A stretch of 9,113 nucleotides of DNA from Candidatus Peregrinibacteria bacterium. GTDB lineage: Bacteria > Patescibacteriota > Gracilibacteria > UM-FILTER-43-11. The stretch spans positions 1 through 9,113 of the forward strand of contig JAUXDO010000046.1 in the NCBI GenBank assembly GCA_030618315.1. Reading direction: 5' to 3'. The notes beneath the pieces are model-generated. The model was not told the origin of the DNA. It was given only the letters and a program-made list of their open reading frames with translations, and did no database searches. Positions 8,801-9,113 of this stretch are shown piece by piece. Positions within the stretch are counted from its first letter, which is position 1. Each line of letters begins with the position of its first letter. Position numbers and translations under genes: made by a program.

Positions 8801-9113
8801 GATGTTAGCTCTATTAGTGGCGGATATTTACATTCTGTTGCTATAAAAAATGATGGAACGGTATACGCGTGGGGGGATAATGCTTCCGGGCAACTTGGTA
8901 ATAATCACACAACGAATAGCTACACTCCTGTACAGGTTTGTGCTACATCCTCCGTTTCAGGTACATGCGCTACTGTTTTTACAGGTGCTACCAAAGTTGC
9001 ATCTGGATGGAATCATAATATAGCTACAAAAACCGATGGAACGGTATGGTCATGGGGTAATAACGCCTATGGACAGATCGGAGATAGCACTAGCGGAACA
9101 AATAAGCTTTATC
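2876..9113 (+). CDS. Giant secreted protein: LysM x2, acidic repeats, PLxIDPT domains, RCC1 propeller (partial, no stop in window)
   Basis: The frame from ATG 2876 is open through the last base: 2,079 complete codons and no stop. Residues 1-27 look like a signal peptide (K4, K9, hydrophobic LLISAMALSML, cut near SVIS|LD). Residues about 160-250 are a beta-rich domain (GVEQNFIIK...LELRTKENGDLVFTD...ITMPEAF). Residues about 255-740 are an acidic linker of D, E, P, V and T with two LysM domains (309-351 and 605-647), which bind peptidoglycan GlcNAc. Residues about 970-1100 resemble sandwich modules seen in structural and surface proteins (AISFDEKKSFVVWISEQNTW); 1103-1205 is Ig/FN3-like. Two related domains end in PLIIDPT (to 1503) and PLVIDPT (to 1794). 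From about 1805 RCC1-type repeats continue to the edge. An in-frame TTG at 2843 would add 11 residues (MKKFALLKSGD). No clear ribosome site is seen. It is likely a wall-bound surface protein; its ligand is unknown. Confidence 0.9.
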   Translation, partial: MGLYKSIVSKLLISAMALSMLPASVISLDEIVNNLTSTPVIAENLEYTDSTLAGLFSAEQSEAKLFNEDEKTFFDIDYGLTNTSGQYYQTINTPYDLVMPKDSNQLILSKKTDLPGYKIINGDESFVIPEDMTEEKEEFVNLLPWETNSKNIIFEENRVLRKNIWNGVDMLSTTNETGVEQNFIIKNEDSENIFEYIIETRNLELRTKENGDLVFTDGMGQEKMRITMPEAFGVETVNNEEKIIDVSFGWPVPIAEPVADTDTETDTETEPVIEPPLSGIDPVAEFLQPDPIDEEESDEEVTDETNTELYEIVSGDSWFELAERYGITHLELQAMNSDILDLIIGEVINVPVEETVDEPVDEPVDEPVDEPVDEPVEEPVEEPVEEPVEEPVEEPVADTDTETDTEPVDEPVDEPVDEPVDEPVADTETDTEPVIEPPLSGVDPVTEFLQPEPVDEEPVAEEIIEDDDECEPSESEEIIDPVIEEPSELQTNNNRFPLFAWIAYLFDNTLADEEVADEEVADECEPSESEEIIEPVAEEVIEEPAEEPGETTEGEEIIESAEEGEGDEIIESEEISDPVAEFLQPDPIDEEESVEEVIEETNTELYEIVSGDSWFELAERYGITHLELQTMNPDTPDLIIGEVINVPIEEIVADTDTEADTGTDTDTGTDTETDTDTEPVVEPVAGEEPIEEVADEIEPGESEEATESDEGCEPVAEEVTDEDEFGEPEEISDPVKEFLQPEPKEILTIEDFIESDLSQFIIADSTVGANADTSPEELEEMIKDESGDITRWYKIKITIDPRADINYPFAFTNRVEIAVTKSLDYTAENFALPHDIELYDELGPIFRFTLDNGTWNENDLIQKGCRLIGGGGEAYITESAMERPDIRGLYTKDFSAETIPVNKWEIQCVEKKNDYYQLSSIPNIKGRLKPVYPTNQIYTLVSSESFDAKESWKYLNKVKIREEDNDQDLFYAISFDEKKSFVVWISEQNTWSEIVRTRDDLMEYNIPTIDSETGDIIDNWSECENVNSCLRFAFEAEINQMTNDVINELSSNEWNLENGYIRGDKIDEEDERTKIIYFGVGFRTSDINKTPGFNRAILEFLEDKTAPILEAPFDQGDTTRNADLLFTISAYDNSEIDKCYTDIRRTNENIEGEEIMLDSLEFTPDTKYVYNAEAYSTYFFRYQCNDIYGNMSTWSEWTDGIYVMPTYEELAEDEEFQNKIENMLGLDEALDAEVHSVMTLEDDRIILESSEIDLDRTREGISGFFEGISLWISDTNELPEEEQLEPELANLFIDIIEEEQAEVDFATEFQKGFSFNVNKYKIGFIPLFITNKDAETLTEDDILSYSADNVTIKYKFNPASQSLKEIITVVNPFEKEEEKCEESEEIVEAEIATNPPDYVIVRDNGDVDYVFKWAMPNPDLNVELTENGGVVIANKKDKMLATIPAPYYVDIVDTKYTENISWSIETQLVASPDKNKKESTTNILVLTIANPDPSGFPLIIDPTIDAVGYDRVNKKESEKVNSVLKNNSHLLIQTLGKNGALSEGALSEFSSQIKDTNKLTRNGNIDAFTVHISDNTNTTIFEENSDEEKVEIRFNNADETITKEFIIKQAEVNESFTATLINENTFSQSEYLHSNGDTKIYYDQNDIITYTQSEDLQIKLKEWIYARNANNEDGSSTYIWKYESNDAGKNIVFEENEDGSLNIYSQEKSDKLQWGSVDLAEMGMTAEEQAETIAKFETALDNNESKTFLGRLDAPWYVTANDEKKDVKYEITGNIVTLKIQEDATSYPLVIDPTYTYVSSYKQEAFSSASGTYHTLILKDDGTVYAWGGDGLGQLGDGTSGVASTTPVQVVDVGGSGNLSEVVKVTAGFYHSLALKSDGTVYAWGYNLYGQLGQNTTDSTPHPSPLQVKDETGNGYLEGVIDIASGTYHNLALKGDGTVYAWGWNHAGQIGDGTFGTDRLTPVQVQGIGSSGVLEDVSSISGGYLHSVAIKNDGTVYAWGDNASGQLGNNHTTNSYTPVQVCATSSVSGTCATVFTGATKVASGWNHNIATKTDGTVWSWGNNAYGQIGDSTSGTNKLY
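3700..3712 (+). repeat. Intragenic GC hairpin, copy 1
   Basis: CCCGC, TAA, GCGGG form a 5-bp stem with a 3-base loop inside the codons for EPPLSG. This is a GC-rich island in AT-rich coding DNA, repeated at 4185-4199. There is no T run, so it is not a terminator. Confidence 0.6.
3716..3943 (+). repeat. LysM module, copy 1
   Basis: This 76-codon unit starts at DPVAEFLQPDP and includes LysM 1 (residues 309-351, bases 3800-3928). The domain has YEIVSGDSWFELAERYGIT at its start, then LELQAMN, and ends IIGEVINVP, matching the LysM plan (Y.V..GD...LA.RYG.....L...N....l..G..i.vP). Copy 2 lies 888 bases further on with 217 of 228 bases identical. Confidence 0.9.
3941..4060 (+). repeat. 12-bp tandem array coding (VDEP)5(VEEP)5
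   Basis: Ten in-frame 12-base units cover residues 356-395. The first five read GTTGATGAACCA with little variation (the fifth uses GAG); the next five read GTTGAGGAACCT identically. The block structure shows expansion by copying of neighbouring units. The unit is a multiple of three, so gain or loss changes linker length without breaking the frame. Confidence 0.95.
4097..4144 (+). repeat. 12-bp tandem array coding (VDEP)4
   Basis: Four identical GTTGATGAACCA units code residues 408-423. They are separated from the first array by an ADTDTETDTE tract and followed by ADTETDTEPVIEPPLSG, a near copy of the segment at residues about 262-280. Confidence 0.95.
4185..4199 (+). repeat. Intragenic GC hairpin, copy 2
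   Basis: CCCCGC, TAA, GCGGGG form a 6-bp stem with a 3-base loop in the second EPPLSG segment, one base pair longer than copy 1 because the following codon is GTA rather than ATA. It lies within the repeated segment TEPVIEPPLSG(I/V)DPV(A/T)EFLQP. Confidence 0.6.
4277..4314 (+). repeat. CEPSESEEII direct repeat, copy 1
   Basis: This is a 38-base segment identical to 4439-4476, coding DECEPSESEEII. Its Cys (residue 470) is one of very few in the linker. Between the two copies lies a short hydrophobic stretch (FPLFAWIAYLF, residues 496-506) unlike the acidic surroundings. Confidence 0.85.
4439..4476 (+). repeat. CEPSESEEII direct repeat, copy 2
   Basis: This exact 38-base copy of 4277-4314 lies 162 bases downstream and carries Cys 524. 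The flanks differ (VADE before it, EPVAEE after it), so only this short segment was copied or kept. Confidence 0.85.
4604..4831 (+). repeat. LysM module, copy 2
   Basis: This is the second 76-codon unit, with LysM 2 at residues 605-647 (bases 4688-4816). It differs from copy 1 at 11 bases, which give 9 amino-acid changes and only one silent codon change (AAT/AAC). LysM changes are AMNSDIL to TMNPDTP; the rest fall in the flanks. The GDSWFELAERYG core is identical. Confidence 0.9.
4835..4909 (+). repeat. Degenerate GACACA hexamer tract coding Asp-Thr repeats
   Basis: Residues 654-678 alternate D/E/G with T. The underlying unit is GACACA, with GACACG, GGCACA and GAAACA variants. Shorter related tracts occur at about 3653-3682, 4064-4093 and 4148-4168. 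The Thr-rich content suggests an extended, possibly glycosylated spacer, which is inference. Confidence 0.85.
7022..8263 (+). other. Two related beta-rich domains each ending in PLxIDPT (part of the giant protein)
   Basis: Residues about 1383-1503 end ANPDPSGFPLIIDPT and residues about 1640-1794 end DATSYPLVIDPT. Each has a strand pattern with a 'G.l.i.....' turn, then (A/D)APYYVD or DAPWYVT, then a hydrophobic beta strand before IDPT. This matches the 'yPvvIDPt' modules that precede Rhs/YD, LamG-like or propeller repeats in large secreted proteins. The N-terminal domain (about 163-250) looks like a third, shortened relative lacking the IDPT end. Confidence 0.6.
8297..9113 (+). repeat. RCC1-type beta-propeller repeats (five seen, continuing off the window)
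   Basis: Five repeats with the core 'SG.YH.LALK.DGTVYAWG.N..GQLG...' start near residues 1809, 1866, 1923, 1980 and 2042, so the spacing is 57 residues for four and 62 for the fifth. DGTV(Y/W) and WG are invariant, and most end TPVQV. RCC1 propellers usually have seven blades, so about two more are expected to the right. At base level the core GATGGNACNGT is kept with third-base drift, so the repeats are not very recent. Confidence 0.95.

Noticed and set aside
1..9113. Recoded UGA (as in Gracilibacteria or Absconditabacteria)
   Set aside because: No in-frame TGA is found in any of the genes, and the three stops seen are TAG, TAG and TAA.

Overview
The window is AT-rich DNA with densely packed genes. 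It holds the end of one gene, two complete genes and the first 2,079 codons of a giant gene that runs off the right edge. The stop codons seen are TAG, TAG and TAA, and no gene contains an in-frame TGA, so nothing points to a recoded genetic code. The style (low G+C, secreted beta-sandwich proteins, weak Shine-Dalgarno signals, very long acidic surface proteins) suggests a Patescibacteria/CPR-type bacterium or a related uncultured lineage. This is inference from style, as there is no phylogenetic marker here, and a Firmicute cannot be excluded.

Left part (1-1580): a plus-strand gene ends at 116 with the tail of a secreted beta-sandwich protein. It converges on a minus-strand gene (243-1526) for a membrane-anchored, exported protein built like the DUF916/WxL-interacting family. 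Between them lie an AT-rich palindrome and a strong GC-rich hairpin flanked by A and T runs, which can terminate transcription from both sides.

Middle (1581-2875): a minus-strand Fic-family protein (probable AMP transferase) carries an N-terminal inhibitory motif and a C-terminal winged helix. It lies just upstream of the DUF916-like gene on the same strand and may be co-transcribed with it. Its promoter region faces that of the giant gene across about 200 bp. Each promoter shows a perfect TATAAT and nearby repeats (a 10-bp direct repeat at fic, an 8-bp inverted repeat at the giant gene) that could be regulator sites.

Right part (2876-9113): one uninterrupted plus-strand frame encodes a secreted giant. 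In order it has a signal peptide, a beta-rich N-terminal domain, a roughly 480-residue acidic Pro/Val/Thr linker containing two nearly identical LysM domains and several tandem repeats, a long beta-rich middle with an Ig/FN3-like module and two related domains that each end in a PLxIDPT motif, and then RCC1-type propeller repeats still running at the window edge. The likely role is a wall-bound surface protein displaying a beta-propeller. The most interesting signals are the modular architecture, the fresh LysM duplication whose differences are almost all amino-acid changing, and the in-frame tandem repeats able to change linker length.
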